A stretch of DNA of 64,000 bases. It comes from Streptomyces fuscichromogenes. Its GTDB lineage: Bacteria; Actinomycetota; Actinomycetes; Streptomycetales; Streptomycetaceae. This document shows positions 17,001 to 25,120 of the stretch, one piece after another (the stretch's first letter is position 1; each line of letters starts with the position of its first letter). The DNA lies in NCBI RefSeq assembly GCF_014645815.1, contig NZ_BMML01000005.1, positions 1 through 64,000 of the forward strand, given 5' to 3'. The translations under genes and the position numbers were made by a program. The notes under the pieces were generated by a model. That model was not told the DNA's origin and did no database searches. It saw only the letters and a list, made by a program, of their open reading frames with translations.

Positions 17001-17090
17001 ATCGCGGGTGCGGGTACGGGTGCGGGTGCGTGGGGGCTGGTCGCGCAGTTCCCCGCGCCCCTGACGGGGCGCATACGGCCCCGCGCCTCT
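17001..17090 (-). repeat. Dispersed intergenic repeat (family A), inverted copy
   Basis: It starts with tandem GCGGGT-like units (GCGGGTGCGGGTACGGGT), then GGCTGGTCGCGCAGTTCCCC and GCGCCCCTGACGGGGCGC. It is the reverse complement of the copies near 2390 and 12610. It lies between the sporulation gene and lhgO. Confidence 0.65.
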
Positions 17091-17168
17091 GACCGGGCGC
17101 TTCACCAACCGTGCGTTTGAAGTGGCTGTCAGTGGCGCAGTGCACTATCGAGGTGGGAGGTGGTGCAG

Positions 17169-18380
17169 GTGCGCGCCGGGATTGCTTACGACTGTGACGT
17201 GCTCGTCGTCGGGGGTGGGATCGTCGGGCTGTCCACCGCGTATGCGATCACCCGTGCGGCGCCCGGGACCCGGGTCACCGTGCTGGAGAAGGAGGCCGGG
17301 CCGGCGAGGCACCAGACGGGCCGCAACAGCGGGGTCATCCACAGCGGGATCTACTACCGGCCCGGGTCGCTCAAGGCGCGGTACGGCGTCACGGGCGCCG
17401 CGGAGATGGTCAAGTTCTGCGCGGAGTACGGCATCGCGCACGCCGTCACCGGCAAGCTGATCGTCGCCACCGAGCGGGACGAGCTGCCCCGGCTGCACGC
17501 GCTCGTGCAGCGCGGCCGGGAGAACGGCATACCGGTGCGCGAGCTCGGCGGCGCGCAGATCGGGGAGTACGAACCCGAGGTGCGCGGGCTGGCCGCCATA
17601 CACGTCGGGACGACCGGGATCTGCGACTTCGTGGGGGTCGCCCGGCAGCTCGGGGAGGCCTCGGGGGCGGAGATCCGGTACGGCGCCCAGGTGGTCCGCG
17701 TGGACCGGCGGCCGGAACGCGGCGTGGCCGTGCTCACCGCCCGCGGTGACGTCGTACGCGCGCGCGTGCTGGTCAACTGCGCGGGACTGTACTGCGACGA
17801 GATCGCGCGGCTGACCGGGGATGAGCCGGGGATGCGGATCGTGCCGTTCCGCGGGGAGTACTACGAGCTGGCGCGGCCGGAGCTGGTCCGGGGGCTGGTG
17901 TATCCGGTGCCGGACCCGGCGTTCCCGTTCCTCGGGGTGCACCTCACGCGCGGGATCGACGGAGGAGTGCACATCGGGCCCAACGCGGTGCCGGCGCTGG
18001 CCCGGGAGGGGTACGGGTGGGGCGTCGTACGGCCGCGGGAGGTCGCCGGGACACTGGCCTGGCCGGGCGCCTGGGCGCTGGCACGGCGGCACTGGCGGTA
18101 CGGCGGCGGGGAGCTGCACCGGTCGGTGTCGAAGAAGGCGTTCACGGCGGCCGTACGGCGGCTGCTGCCCGCCGCCGGGGAGGAGGACCTGGTGCGGGCG
18201 GCCGCGGGGGTGCGGGCGCAGGCCGTGCTGCGGGACGGGACGCTCGTCGACGACTTCCTGATCAAGGAGGCACCGCGGGCGGTCCATGTGCTGAACGCGC
18301 CCTCGCCCGCGGCGACCGCCTCGCTGCCGATCGGGCGGGAGGTGGCACGGCGGGCACTGGAGACGCTGGACTCGGTATGA
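17169..18380 (+). CDS. lhgO: L-2-hydroxyglutarate oxidase (FAD-dependent)
   Basis: About 403 aa of the DAO superfamily. The FAD Rossmann motif DVLVVGGGIVGLSTAYAITR is followed by a Glu-ending second strand (VTVLEKEAGPARHQTGRNSGVIHSG split over the strand and flavin loop), NCAGLYCDEIARLTG and IVPFRGEYYELA. It oxidises L-2-hydroxyglutarate to 2-oxoglutarate, repairing a side product of central metabolism. GGGAGG ends eight bases before the GTG at 17169, which I prefer over the GTG codons at 17160 and 17163. trmB follows after 41 bases on the same strand, and prsW follows that, so the three may be co-transcribed. Confidence 0.85.
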   Translation: MRAGIAYDCDVLVVGGGIVGLSTAYAITRAAPGTRVTVLEKEAGPARHQTGRNSGVIHSGIYYRPGSLKARYGVTGAAEMVKFCAEYGIAHAVTGKLIVATERDELPRLHALVQRGRENGIPVRELGGAQIGEYEPEVRGLAAIHVGTTGICDFVGVARQLGEASGAEIRYGAQVVRVDRRPERGVAVLTARGDVVRARVLVNCAGLYCDEIARLTGDEPGMRIVPFRGEYYELARPELVRGLVYPVPDPAFPFLGVHLTRGIDGGVHIGPNAVPALAREGYGWGVVRPREVAGTLAWPGAWALARRHWRYGGGELHRSVSKKAFTAAVRRLLPAAGEEDLVRAAAGVRAQAVLRDGTLVDDFLIKEAPRAVHVLNAPSPAATASLPIGREVARRALETLDSV

Positions 18381-18421
18381 CCCCGCCGGGCGTCCGGCGG
18401 GGGCCGTAAAATCGACGCACT

Positions 18422-19312
18422 GTGTCTGATTCCCGCAATGCCCCCGAAGCCCCCCGGCCCGCCGAGCTCACCGGGCACGCCCCCGGTGAGCACTCCGACC
18501 ACGCCCCCGGGGTGTCCGTCCGGCACACCCGGGCCAAGGGGGAGCCGCGGTTTCCGGACGGGCCCAAGGCCGATCCCGCCGGGTCCCACTTCGAGCGGCG
18601 GATCCGCAGTTTCCAGCCGCGCCGCAGCCGGGTCACCGCCGGCCAGGCCGACGCGCTCCAGCGGCTGTGGCCCAAGTGGGGCCTGGACATCGACGGGCAG
18701 CGGATCGTCGACCTCGGCGAGCTGTTCGGGAACGCCGACCCGGTGGTGCTGGAGATCGGGTTCGGGATGGGCGAGGCGACCGCGCAGATGGCCGCCGAGG
18801 ACCCGGGCGTCGACATCCTCGCCGTCGACGTGCACACGCCGGGGCAGGGGAACCTGCTCAACCTGGCCGAACAGAACGGGCTGTCCAACGTCCGGGTCGG
18901 GAACGGCGACGCGATCATCCTGCTCCGGGAGATGCTGAGGCCGGACTCGCTGGACGGGCTGCGCGTGTACTTCCCGGACCCCTGGCCCAAGAAGCGGCAC
19001 CACAAGCGGCGGCTGATCCAGCCGGAGTTCCTCGATCTCGCCGCGACCCGGCTGCGGCCCGGGGCGATCGTGCACTGCGCGACGGACTGGGAGCCGTACG
19101 CCGAACAGATGCTCGAAGTGCTCGATGCCCACCCGGAGTTCGAGAACACACAGGCCGGCGGCGGTTTCGCGGCACGTCCGGCGCACCGGCCGCTGACCCG
19201 TTTCGAGGGCCAGGGACTGGACAAGGGACATGTGGTGAACGATCTGCTCTTCCGCCGCGTACAGCACCCGGTGCCGCAGAGCGAGCGGCACCGTCAGGAG
19301 TCACCTCGTTAG
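18422..19312 (+). CDS. trmB: tRNA (guanine-46-N7)-methyltransferase
   Basis: 296 aa starting at a GTG. A roughly 60-residue variable, Pro-rich N-terminus precedes the TrmB core. Features seen are SAM-binding VLEIGFGMGEATAQMA, VDVHTPGQGNLLNLAE, the catalytic signature VYFPDPWPKKRHHKRR and a C-terminal TRFEGQGLDKGH. It methylates G46 in the variable loop of several tRNAs. The prsW start follows 10 bases after its stop, suggesting translational coupling. Confidence 0.93.
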   Translation: MSDSRNAPEAPRPAELTGHAPGEHSDHAPGVSVRHTRAKGEPRFPDGPKADPAGSHFERRIRSFQPRRSRVTAGQADALQRLWPKWGLDIDGQRIVDLGELFGNADPVVLEIGFGMGEATAQMAAEDPGVDILAVDVHTPGQGNLLNLAEQNGLSNVRVGNGDAIILLREMLRPDSLDGLRVYFPDPWPKKRHHKRRLIQPEFLDLAATRLRPGAIVHCATDWEPYAEQMLEVLDAHPEFENTQAGGGFAARPAHRPLTRFEGQGLDKGHVVNDLLFRRVQHPVPQSERHRQESPR

Positions 19313-19322
19313 GGTCGATGCC

Positions 19323-20657
19323 GTGGCCACCTCCCCGCCGCCGTACCCGCCGTATCCGTCGTACCCACCGGACCGCGCCGACGGCGGTCTGCGGCACCCG
19401 CACTGGTGGCAGCGGCGCTGGGTGCGGTACGGAGCGCTGAGCACGCTGCTCGCCCTCTCCGGACTGGTGATCATCGCGCTGGTGCGGCAGCAGACGGGGA
19501 CCGAGGGCTTTCTCGTCGGGCTCGGGCTCGCGGTCCTGCCCGTGCCGCTGCTCGTCGGCGCGTTCCGGTGGCTCGACCGGGTGCAGCCCGGCCCCTGGCG
19601 GAACGTGCTGTTCGCGTTCGCCTGGGGCGCCTGCGCGGCGGCCCTGATAGCCATCGTCGCCAACAGTTTCGCGACGAAGTGGATAGCGACGGCGACCGCG
19701 GATCCGAGCAGCGCGGACCGGCTCGGGGCGACCGTGATAGCGCCGGTCGTCGAGGAGTCGGCGAAGGCGGCGGCCGTGCTCCTCGTCTTCCTGTTCCGCA
19801 GACGGGACTTCACCGGGATCGTCGACGGGGTGGTGATAGCCGGGGTCACCGCGACCGGGTTCGCGTTCACCGAGAACATCCTCTACCTCGGGACGGCCTT
19901 CGGGACCGACCAGCTGACCGGGGACAGCGGGATCGCCTCCGTCACCGCCGCGACGTTCTTCGTGCGCATCGTGATGTCGCCGTTCGCGCACCCGCTCTTC
20001 ACCGTCCTCACCGGCATCGGCTTCGGCATCGCCGCGCTCTCCGGGGAGCGGCAGCGGGCGCGGCGCGTGCTGGTGCCGGTCGCCGGGCTGCTGCTCGCGA
20101 TGAGCATGCACGCGTTCTGGAACGGGTCCTCGACGTTCGGGCAGCTCGGGTTCTTCGCCGTGTACGGCATGTTCATGGTGCCGGCGTTCGGGGTGCTGAC
20201 CTGGCTGGCCGTCTGGACGCGGCAGCGGGAGCTGCGGACCGTGCGGGAGGAGTTGCCGGCGTACGTCTACACGGGCTGGCTGGGGGCGGCCGAGCCGTTC
20301 GTGCTCGGGTCGATGCGGGCCCGGCAGCTGGCCCGGGAGTACGCCGCGTACCACTTCGGGAAGGCGGCGGGGCGGTCGGTCGCCGAGTACGAGGGGTACG
20401 CGACGACGCTGGCCCTGCTGCGGTGGCGGGGGCAGCGGGGGCGGGCGGGAGCCGACTTCGTGGTGCGGGAGCGGGAGCTGCTGGCGGAGTTGTGGAGCCG
20501 ACGGGAGCTGGTCCGCCCGGCCCTGGAGTACGCGGCCCGGACGGCCGCGCCGGGCGGGTGGCCGGGATACGCCGGCCACCCGCCGTCGGTCTGTGCGGCA
20601 CCGGGGTGGTACGGGACGGCGGTGCCGTATCCGGCCTACAACCCGTACCGGAGCTGA
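19323..20657 (+). CDS. PrsW-family intramembrane metalloprotease
   Basis: 444 aa with about seven to eight hydrophobic segments. The family motifs are visible: VVEESAKAAAVLL (the EExxK motif), a conserved FAFTENILYL helix, and SMHAFWNGSS with the metal-binding His. PrsW of Bacillus performs the first cut of anti-sigma RsiW in response to envelope stress. The N-terminus is Pro/Tyr-rich and the last 170 residues are a hydrophilic tail. It starts at a GTG 10 bases after trmB. A target is not evident, although the membrane-tethered sigma factor 10 kb upstream is a candidate. Confidence 0.87.
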   Translation: MATSPPPYPPYPSYPPDRADGGLRHPHWWQRRWVRYGALSTLLALSGLVIIALVRQQTGTEGFLVGLGLAVLPVPLLVGAFRWLDRVQPGPWRNVLFAFAWGACAAALIAIVANSFATKWIATATADPSSADRLGATVIAPVVEESAKAAAVLLVFLFRRRDFTGIVDGVVIAGVTATGFAFTENILYLGTAFGTDQLTGDSGIASVTAATFFVRIVMSPFAHPLFTVLTGIGFGIAALSGERQRARRVLVPVAGLLLAMSMHAFWNGSSTFGQLGFFAVYGMFMVPAFGVLTWLAVWTRQRELRTVREELPAYVYTGWLGAAEPFVLGSMRARQLAREYAAYHFGKAAGRSVAEYEGYATTLALLRWRGQRGRAGADFVVRERELLAELWSRRELVRPALEYAARTAAPGGWPGYAGHPPSVCAAPGWYGTAVPYPAYNPYRS

Positions 20658-20680
20658 CGCCCGGCGGCTGCGGACGGCTC

Positions 20681-20724
20681 GGCACCGCCGGAATGCGCCG
20701 CGACGGCTGAGCGCCGTTGCGGCG
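20681..20724 (-). repeat. Dispersed repeat (family B), inverted copy
   Basis: On the minus strand this reads CCGCCGCAACGGCGCTCAGC, followed by GTCGCGGCGCATTCCGGCGG. Two plus-strand relatives lie at 46693 and 46807. All three copies are intergenic. Confidence 0.55.
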
Positions 20725-20773
20725 GCGGACAGGAAGGTGACCGGCGAAGAGAAAGCAGCAAGCCGAACGCCCC

Positions 20774-20832
20774 CGGGGACGCGGGGAACTGCGACGTGCC
20801 CCGTAAGGGGCGCGGGGAACTGCGCGATCGGC
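20774..20832 (+). repeat. Dispersed repeat (family A), two partial tandem copies
   Basis: GACGCGGGGAACTGCGA is followed immediately by TGCCCCGTAAGGGGCGCGGG and GAACTGCGCGA. It lies between the convergent prsW and aldo/keto reductase genes. Confidence 0.65.
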
Positions 20833-20895
20833 CACGACGGCGCTGTGCTGCGCAGCGGGCCGGCGTTCTGACGGCGGGCGCCGGCCGGCGGGGCG

Positions 20896-21858
20896 TCAGG
20901 CGGAGGCCGTGGTGAGGCGGGACAGTTCCTGGTCTGTCAGCTGCAGGTCGGCCACGGCAAGCAGCGGCGGGAGTTGTTCGAGGGTGCGGGCCGAGGCGAT
21001 CGGGGACGTGACGGTGGGCTGGGCCGCCAGCCAGGCCAGGGCGACCGTGGGGACGGCGACGGAGTGGGTCTCGGCGATCTCGTCGAGCGCGGTGAGGACC
21101 TTCTGGCCGCGGGCCGACTCCAGGTACTGGGCGGCGCGGCCCGCCCGCGGGCTGTCGACCGTCGTACCGGGACGGTACTTGCCGGTGAGGAAGCCGGCCG
21201 CCAGGGCGAAGTAGGGGACGGCCGCGAGCCCGGTGCGGGAGGCCAGGTCCTGGAGGGAGCCCTCGTAGGTGTCCCGGGAGACCAGGTTGTAGTGGGGCTG
21301 GAGGGCGACGTACCGGGCGAGGCCCTCACGGTCGGAGAAGTCGAGGGACTCCTGGAGGCGTTCGGCGGTGATGTTGGACGCGGCGATGTGCCGGACCTTG
21401 CCCGCCCGCACCAGCTCGTCCAGCGCGCCGATGATCTCCTCGACCGGGATCTCGGGCTTGTCGAAGTGCGTGTAGTAGAGGTCGATGTGGTCGGTGTCGA
21501 GGCGGCGCAGGGAGGCCTCCGCCGCGGCCTTGATGTTGGCGGCGGACAGCCCCGGGTACCCGGGGTGCTGGCTGACCTTCGTCGCGATGACGACGTCGTC
21601 GCGGTTGCCGCGCGCCCTGACCCACTTGCCGATGATCGTCTCGGACTCGCCGCCCTGGTGGCCGTCGATCCACGCCGAGTACGAGTCGGCGGTGTCCACG
21701 AAGTTGCCGCCCGCGGCGGCGTAGGCGTCGAGGACGGCGAAGGAGGTCGCCTCGTCGGCGGTCCAGCCGAAGACGTTGCCGCCGAGGGCGAGCGGGAAGA
21801 CCTCCAGGTCGGAGGAGCCGAGCTTGTGCAGGGAAGGGGAAGCGGAAGAAGCAGTCAT
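20896..21858 (-). CDS. Aldo/keto reductase
   Basis: 320 aa TIM-barrel oxidoreductase using NADPH. The catalytic tetrad region is seen in NFVDTADSYSAW (Asp, Tyr), KVSQHPGYPG (Lys) and IDLYYTHFDKPE (His). The NADP-binding tail is present as ASNITAERLQESL and GFLTGKYRPG. A GTGAGG sequence precedes the ATG. It stands alone between the family A repeats and the M23 peptidase gene. The substrate is unknown. Confidence 0.87.
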   Translation of the reverse strand: MTASSASPSLHKLGSSDLEVFPLALGGNVFGWTADEATSFAVLDAYAAAGGNFVDTADSYSAWIDGHQGGESETIIGKWVRARGNRDDVVIATKVSQHPGYPGLSAANIKAAAEASLRRLDTDHIDLYYTHFDKPEIPVEEIIGALDELVRAGKVRHIAASNITAERLQESLDFSDREGLARYVALQPHYNLVSRDTYEGSLQDLASRTGLAAVPYFALAAGFLTGKYRPGTTVDSPRAGRAAQYLESARGQKVLTALDEIAETHSVAVPTVALAWLAAQPTVTSPIASARTLEQLPPLLAVADLQLTDQELSRLTTASA

Positions 21859-21997
21859 GCCTCACTTCAACACGCGTCGCCGGGCGCCCCATGCCGACGC
21901 AACACGAAGTTCTCGTAAAACGGAGCGGCGGCCCCGACAGTCCCCGGGCGGGGAGAGTCGTCAGGGCCGCCGGGGAACACGGTCGCCGTGGCACCGG

Positions 21998-23032
21998 TCA
22001 GGGGTTGAGGCCCTTGCCGCGCAGCCAGGTCATGGGGTCGATGGCGGTGGCCTGGCCGCCCGGGTGGACCTCCAGGTGGAGGTGCGGGCCGGTGACGTTG
22101 CCGGTGGCGCCCACACGGCCGATGACGTCACCGGTGGAGACCTTCTGGCCGACCTTGACGCCGATCGAGGACTGGTGGCAGAACCACAGCTCGGTGCCGT
22201 CGTCGAGGGTGATGATCGTGCGGTAGCCGTAGGAGCCGGCCCAGCCCGCCTCGGTGACCGTGCCGCTGTGCACGGCCTTGATCAGCGTGCCGGTGGGCGC
22301 GGCGAAGTCGAGGCCGGTGTGGTAGCCGGAGGACCACATGGAGCCGGCCTGGCCGAAGGTGCCGGTGATCGTGTATGAGACGACGGGCAGCGTGTACTGC
22401 TTGGCCAGCGCGGCGAGCCGGGCCTGCTCGGCCTTCTGCTTCGCGGAGGCCTCGGCCTTGTCCTTGGCGTCGGCGGCCTTGGCGGCGGCCGCCTGCTCCG
22501 CCTTGGCCTCGGCGTCGGCGACCGCCTTGTCGGCGGCGGCGACGGCCTTGGCACTGGCCTTGGTGTCGAGCTGGCTCCGCTGCTGCGCGGCCTGCGCGAT
22601 GATCCGGCTGCGCAGCGCCTCACCGGCGTCGGAGGACGAGGAGTCCGCGTCGGTGGCGGTCGTCGTGGTGACGCTGCTGAGCGCGGTCTGGGTGGCCTGG
22701 TGGCCGGTGCCCTCGCCGAGCAGGGAGCTGACGGAGGTCGGCAGGTCGGGCAGCGAGATGGAGACCGGCGGCTTGCCGGTGTTGGCGCTGGCCATGCCGC
22801 CCGCGCCGACGGCGGCGATGACGCCGACGCCGAGAACCGTGGAGCTGCGGGCGAGCCCGCCGCCGCGCTGCTTGGCGACCCGGTGCCGGCCGCGTGAGGA
22901 GAGGGACTCCTCGGTGGGGTTCCACTCCTCCCAAGGGCCCTCGTCGGAGCGGTAACTGCCGTAGCCGAAGGTGTCGGGCTGACGCTGGCTGGGCACGAAC
23001 GGGGCTGTCGGAGCAGGCGGGTTGGACGCCAC
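21998..23032 (-). CDS. M23 (LytM) peptidoglycan endopeptidase
   Basis: 344 aa. A hydrophilic N-terminus precedes a signal/anchor helix (STVLGVGVIAAVGAGGMASA, about 80-100). An Ala/Lys-rich coiled coil follows at about 145-195, and a C-terminal M23 domain begins with YHTGLDFAAPTGT. Zinc ligands are the His and Asp of HTGLD and the His pair of HLHLEV. It cleaves peptide cross-links in the cell wall. It starts with a GTG, with GGAAAGGAG nine bases upstream. A c-di-AMP riboswitch lies directly upstream, which fits control of cell-wall hydrolases by this messenger in Streptomyces. Confidence 0.9.
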   Translation of the reverse strand: MASNPPAPTAPFVPSQRQPDTFGYGSYRSDEGPWEEWNPTEESLSSRGRHRVAKQRGGGLARSSTVLGVGVIAAVGAGGMASANTGKPPVSISLPDLPTSVSSLLGEGTGHQATQTALSSVTTTTATDADSSSSDAGEALRSRIIAQAAQQRSQLDTKASAKAVAAADKAVADAEAKAEQAAAAKAADAKDKAEASAKQKAEQARLAALAKQYTLPVVSYTITGTFGQAGSMWSSGYHTGLDFAAPTGTLIKAVHSGTVTEAGWAGSYGYRTIITLDDGTELWFCHQSSIGVKVGQKVSTGDVIGRVGATGNVTGPHLHLEVHPGGQATAIDPMTWLRGKGLNP

Positions 23033-23052
23033 GCGGGCGCACTCCTTTCCTT

Positions 23053-23220
23053 CCGCCGCCTACCGGGTTAGCTGACGGGTTCGGAGCGGGAAGGTCTCCT
23101 ACGCGCGTATACCGGCCGTTTCCTACCCGGCGGTAGCCGTGCGATTCACCCCAAGGTGGTGGTTCCCCGGTTCCCTTGCGGGATTCGGCGCGTGCGCACG
23201 GAGCCATCTCGGGTGACGGC
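23053..23220 (-). ncRNA. c-di-AMP riboswitch (ydaO-yuaA class)
   Basis: Minus-strand landmarks of the class appear in order: CGCCGAATCCCGCAAGGGAA, CCGGGGAACCACC, TTGGGGTGAATCGC, and near the 3' end CCGAACCCGTCAGCTAACCC, then GGTAGGCGG. This order and sequence match ydaO riboswitches upstream of Streptomyces rpf and M23 genes. The M23 start lies about 20 bases past its 3' end. In this class ligand binding usually lowers expression. Confidence 0.92.
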
Positions 23221-23468
23221 TGGGACGACCGCGCTGCGTTATCGAACGTTAATAGACGTGGCTATGAGATTCCAAGCCGTTCGTCTTGATCATTAAGCTT
23301 TCAAAGCTTGGACTTACCGGCCACTAACGGTCAAAAACGGTCGAGTTGGCGGTGCTCGCTGCTCAGCTCGGGAGTCATCAGGAGTCACACAGGTTTTGAT
23401 GGTGACTCAGTTGTGATGCACAGGGCGGCCGCCCGGACACCGAGTGTGACCGGGCGCGGGGTCGGCGC
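23221..23468 (-). promoter_or_regulatory. Upstream region of the riboswitch transcript
   Basis: An AT-richer region with the odd palindrome AAGCTTTCAAAGCTT (23295-23309) and, on the minus strand, TTGGAA followed 15 bases later by TATTAA. This is where the promoter for the riboswitch-M23 transcript should lie. No gene is seen before the phosphatase stop at 23469. Confidence 0.4.
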
Positions 23469-24602
23469 TCAGGGCCGTCGTACGGCGAGCAGCGCCATGT
23501 CGTCCGTCATGCCGCCGCCGGTGTGCCGGCGCACCTCGGCCGCGAGCCGGGCGAGCAGCGTGCCGGGGGCGGCGGCGGTCCGGCCGGTCAGCCGCCGCTC
23601 GGGGTCGTAGAACCGGCCGTGCGCGTCCCGTGCCTCGGAGAGGCCGTCGGTGTGCAGCAGCAGCGTGGCCCCGCTCGGGAAGGCGTGCTCGGCCGCCCGG
23701 TCGGGCCACGTGCCCAGCTCGCCCATCCCGAGCGGTAGCGCGGACTCCGGCGCCCGCACCGGGCGCACCTCGCCGTCACCGTGCAGCAGCAGCGGCGGCG
23801 GATGACCGCGGTTGACGACCCGGAGCGTGCCGTCGCCGTGCGGGAGCTCGGCGAGTACGGCGGTGGTGAACCCCTCGTGGGCGTCGATCCCGCCGCGCCG
23901 GACGCCCTCGCGCGCCAGCGCCCGCTCCAGCCGCCCGGCGACCGCCTCCAGCGTGGCCTCCTGCTCGGCGGCCTCCCGGAACGCGCCGATGACCACGGCG
24001 ACGGCGGCGACCGCGCCCATGCCCTTGCCGCGGACGTCGCCGACGACCAGCCGCACGCCGTACGGGGTGTCCTGGACGGCGTACAGGTCGCCGCCGATGA
24101 AGGTGCCCTCCTGGGCCGCCTCGTAGCGGGCCGCGATCTCGAAGCCGCCGATCCGCTCGGCGGGCTCGGGCAGGACGGCCCGCTGGGCGGCCTCGGCGAT
24201 CTCACGGGCGGAGGCCAGACGCTGGTCGCCGATGCGGACGATCCGGTTGATGCCCGCGGCCAGGACGGCGACGGTGACCACGGTGACGATCTCGGTGACG
24301 GCGTCGGCGTCCGGGAGCACGGCGAACCGCGCGTGCACGGCGTAGGTGGCGAGGAGCGCGGCCAGGCCCGTGAGGACGGTGGTGCGCAGGGCGGAGAGCG
24401 GCGCGGCGATCAGCGGGGCGGCCGTGAAGAAGGGGACCGCGGTGAAGAACCGGGGGGTCAGGACGTCGTAGCAGACACCCGCGCCGATCAGCAGCGCGGG
24501 CAGGGAGCGGGCGAGGGCCCGGGAGAGCGTACGGACGGACGTGCGGGCGGACGTGCGGGCGGACGCCGGGCCGCGCAGCTCCGTCTCTCCACGGCCCAGC
24601 AC
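23469..24602 (-). CDS. Membrane-anchored SpoIIE/PP2C phosphatase
   Basis: About 377 aa. Three or four hydrophobic helices in the first 120 residues (ALLIGAGVCYDVL, FFTAAPLIAAPLSAL, VVTVAVLAAGINRIV) are followed by a PP2C domain. The domain shows GGFEIAARYEAAQEGTFIGG, VVGDVRGKGMGAVA, NRGHPPPLLL, LLLHTDGLSEARD and MTDDMALLAV, which carry the metal-binding aspartates. This architecture dephosphorylates anti-sigma antagonists in response to unknown membrane signals. I chose the GTG at 24602, since AGGGGGG sits four bases before it; the ATG at 24623 is an alternative. A long in-frame extension further upstream is chance and covers the initiator tRNA. Confidence 0.82.
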   Translation of the reverse strand: MLGRGETELRGPASARTSARTSVRTLSRALARSLPALLIGAGVCYDVLTPRFFTAVPFFTAAPLIAAPLSALRTTVLTGLAALLATYAVHARFAVLPDADAVTEIVTVVTVAVLAAGINRIVRIGDQRLASAREIAEAAQRAVLPEPAERIGGFEIAARYEAAQEGTFIGGDLYAVQDTPYGVRLVVGDVRGKGMGAVAAVAVVIGAFREAAEQEATLEAVAGRLERALAREGVRRGGIDAHEGFTTAVLAELPHGDGTLRVVNRGHPPPLLLHGDGEVRPVRAPESALPLGMGELGTWPDRAAEHAFPSGATLLLHTDGLSEARDAHGRFYDPERRLTGRTAAAPGTLLARLAAEVRRHTGGGMTDDMALLAVRRP

Positions 24603-24749
24603 GCGACCCCCCTGATGTCCCATGTGTTCGATGCCTGTCCGTCCAGGTTTGCGGCTGTGAGCGGGTGGGGCGAATGGTGTGGGCCGGGCGGATGAGTGCG
24701 GACGTGTGTGACGAGGAACACGTACCGGAACCCGTGCCTGGATACGACT

Positions 24750-24785
24750 CAGGGCCGGAATCCTCGAACTTGGATTCCGGCCCTG
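24750..24785 (-). terminator. Terminator after the initiator tRNA
   Basis: A 14-bp perfect stem, CAGGGCCGGAATCC with GGATTCCGGCCCTG, closes an 8-base loop. It begins 8 bases after the 3' end of the tRNA on the minus strand. No clear T-run, as is common in Streptomyces. Confidence 0.75.
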
Positions 24786-24793
24786 GGTTTCAG

Positions 24794-24867
24794 TAGCGGG
24801 GACAGGATTTGAACCTGCGACCTCTGGGTTATGAGCCCAGCGAGCTACCGAGCTGCTCCACCCCGCG
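24794..24867 (-). tRNA. Initiator tRNA-fMet (CAT)
   Basis: A 74-base cloverleaf on the minus strand. The acceptor begins CGCGGGG and ends CCCCGCT plus discriminator A, so position 1 (C) faces U72 and is unpaired, the hallmark of initiator tRNAs. The anticodon stem GCTGGG/CCCAG with loop CTCATAA has the three G-C pairs typical of initiators. The T-arm is GCAGGTTCAAATCCTGT. Confidence 0.95.
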
Positions 24868-24975
24868 TCGGTGAAACCAGCATACGTCATCCGAAGAGCA
24901 GAAGTCACACGGGTTACTTCCGGCGGACGCCGGAGGGGAGGGGAGGAGCGGCGGCTGTCCGGCTGACGGCCGGCG

Positions 24976-25088
24976 GGGGCTGGTCGCGCAGTTCCCCGCG
25001 CCCCTTCGTGGCTCGTTGCAGTGGCGCCCCTGAAGGGGTGCGGGGAACTGCGCGGGCAACCACGACGCACCCGCACCCGCACACCCGT
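24976..25088. repeat. Family A repeats in inverted pair
   Basis: GGCTGGTCGCGCAGTTCCCC with GCGCCCCTT (24977-25005) faces AAGGGGTGCGGGGAACTGCG with CGGGCAACCACGACG (25032-25068), forming a long imperfect inverted repeat. It ends in CACCCGCACCCGCAC. It lies between the tRNA promoter side and the 3' end of the RibD-like gene. Confidence 0.65.
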
Positions 25089-25120
25089 CCCCGCCGCCCT
25101 CCCCGCCACCCACCGCAGGG

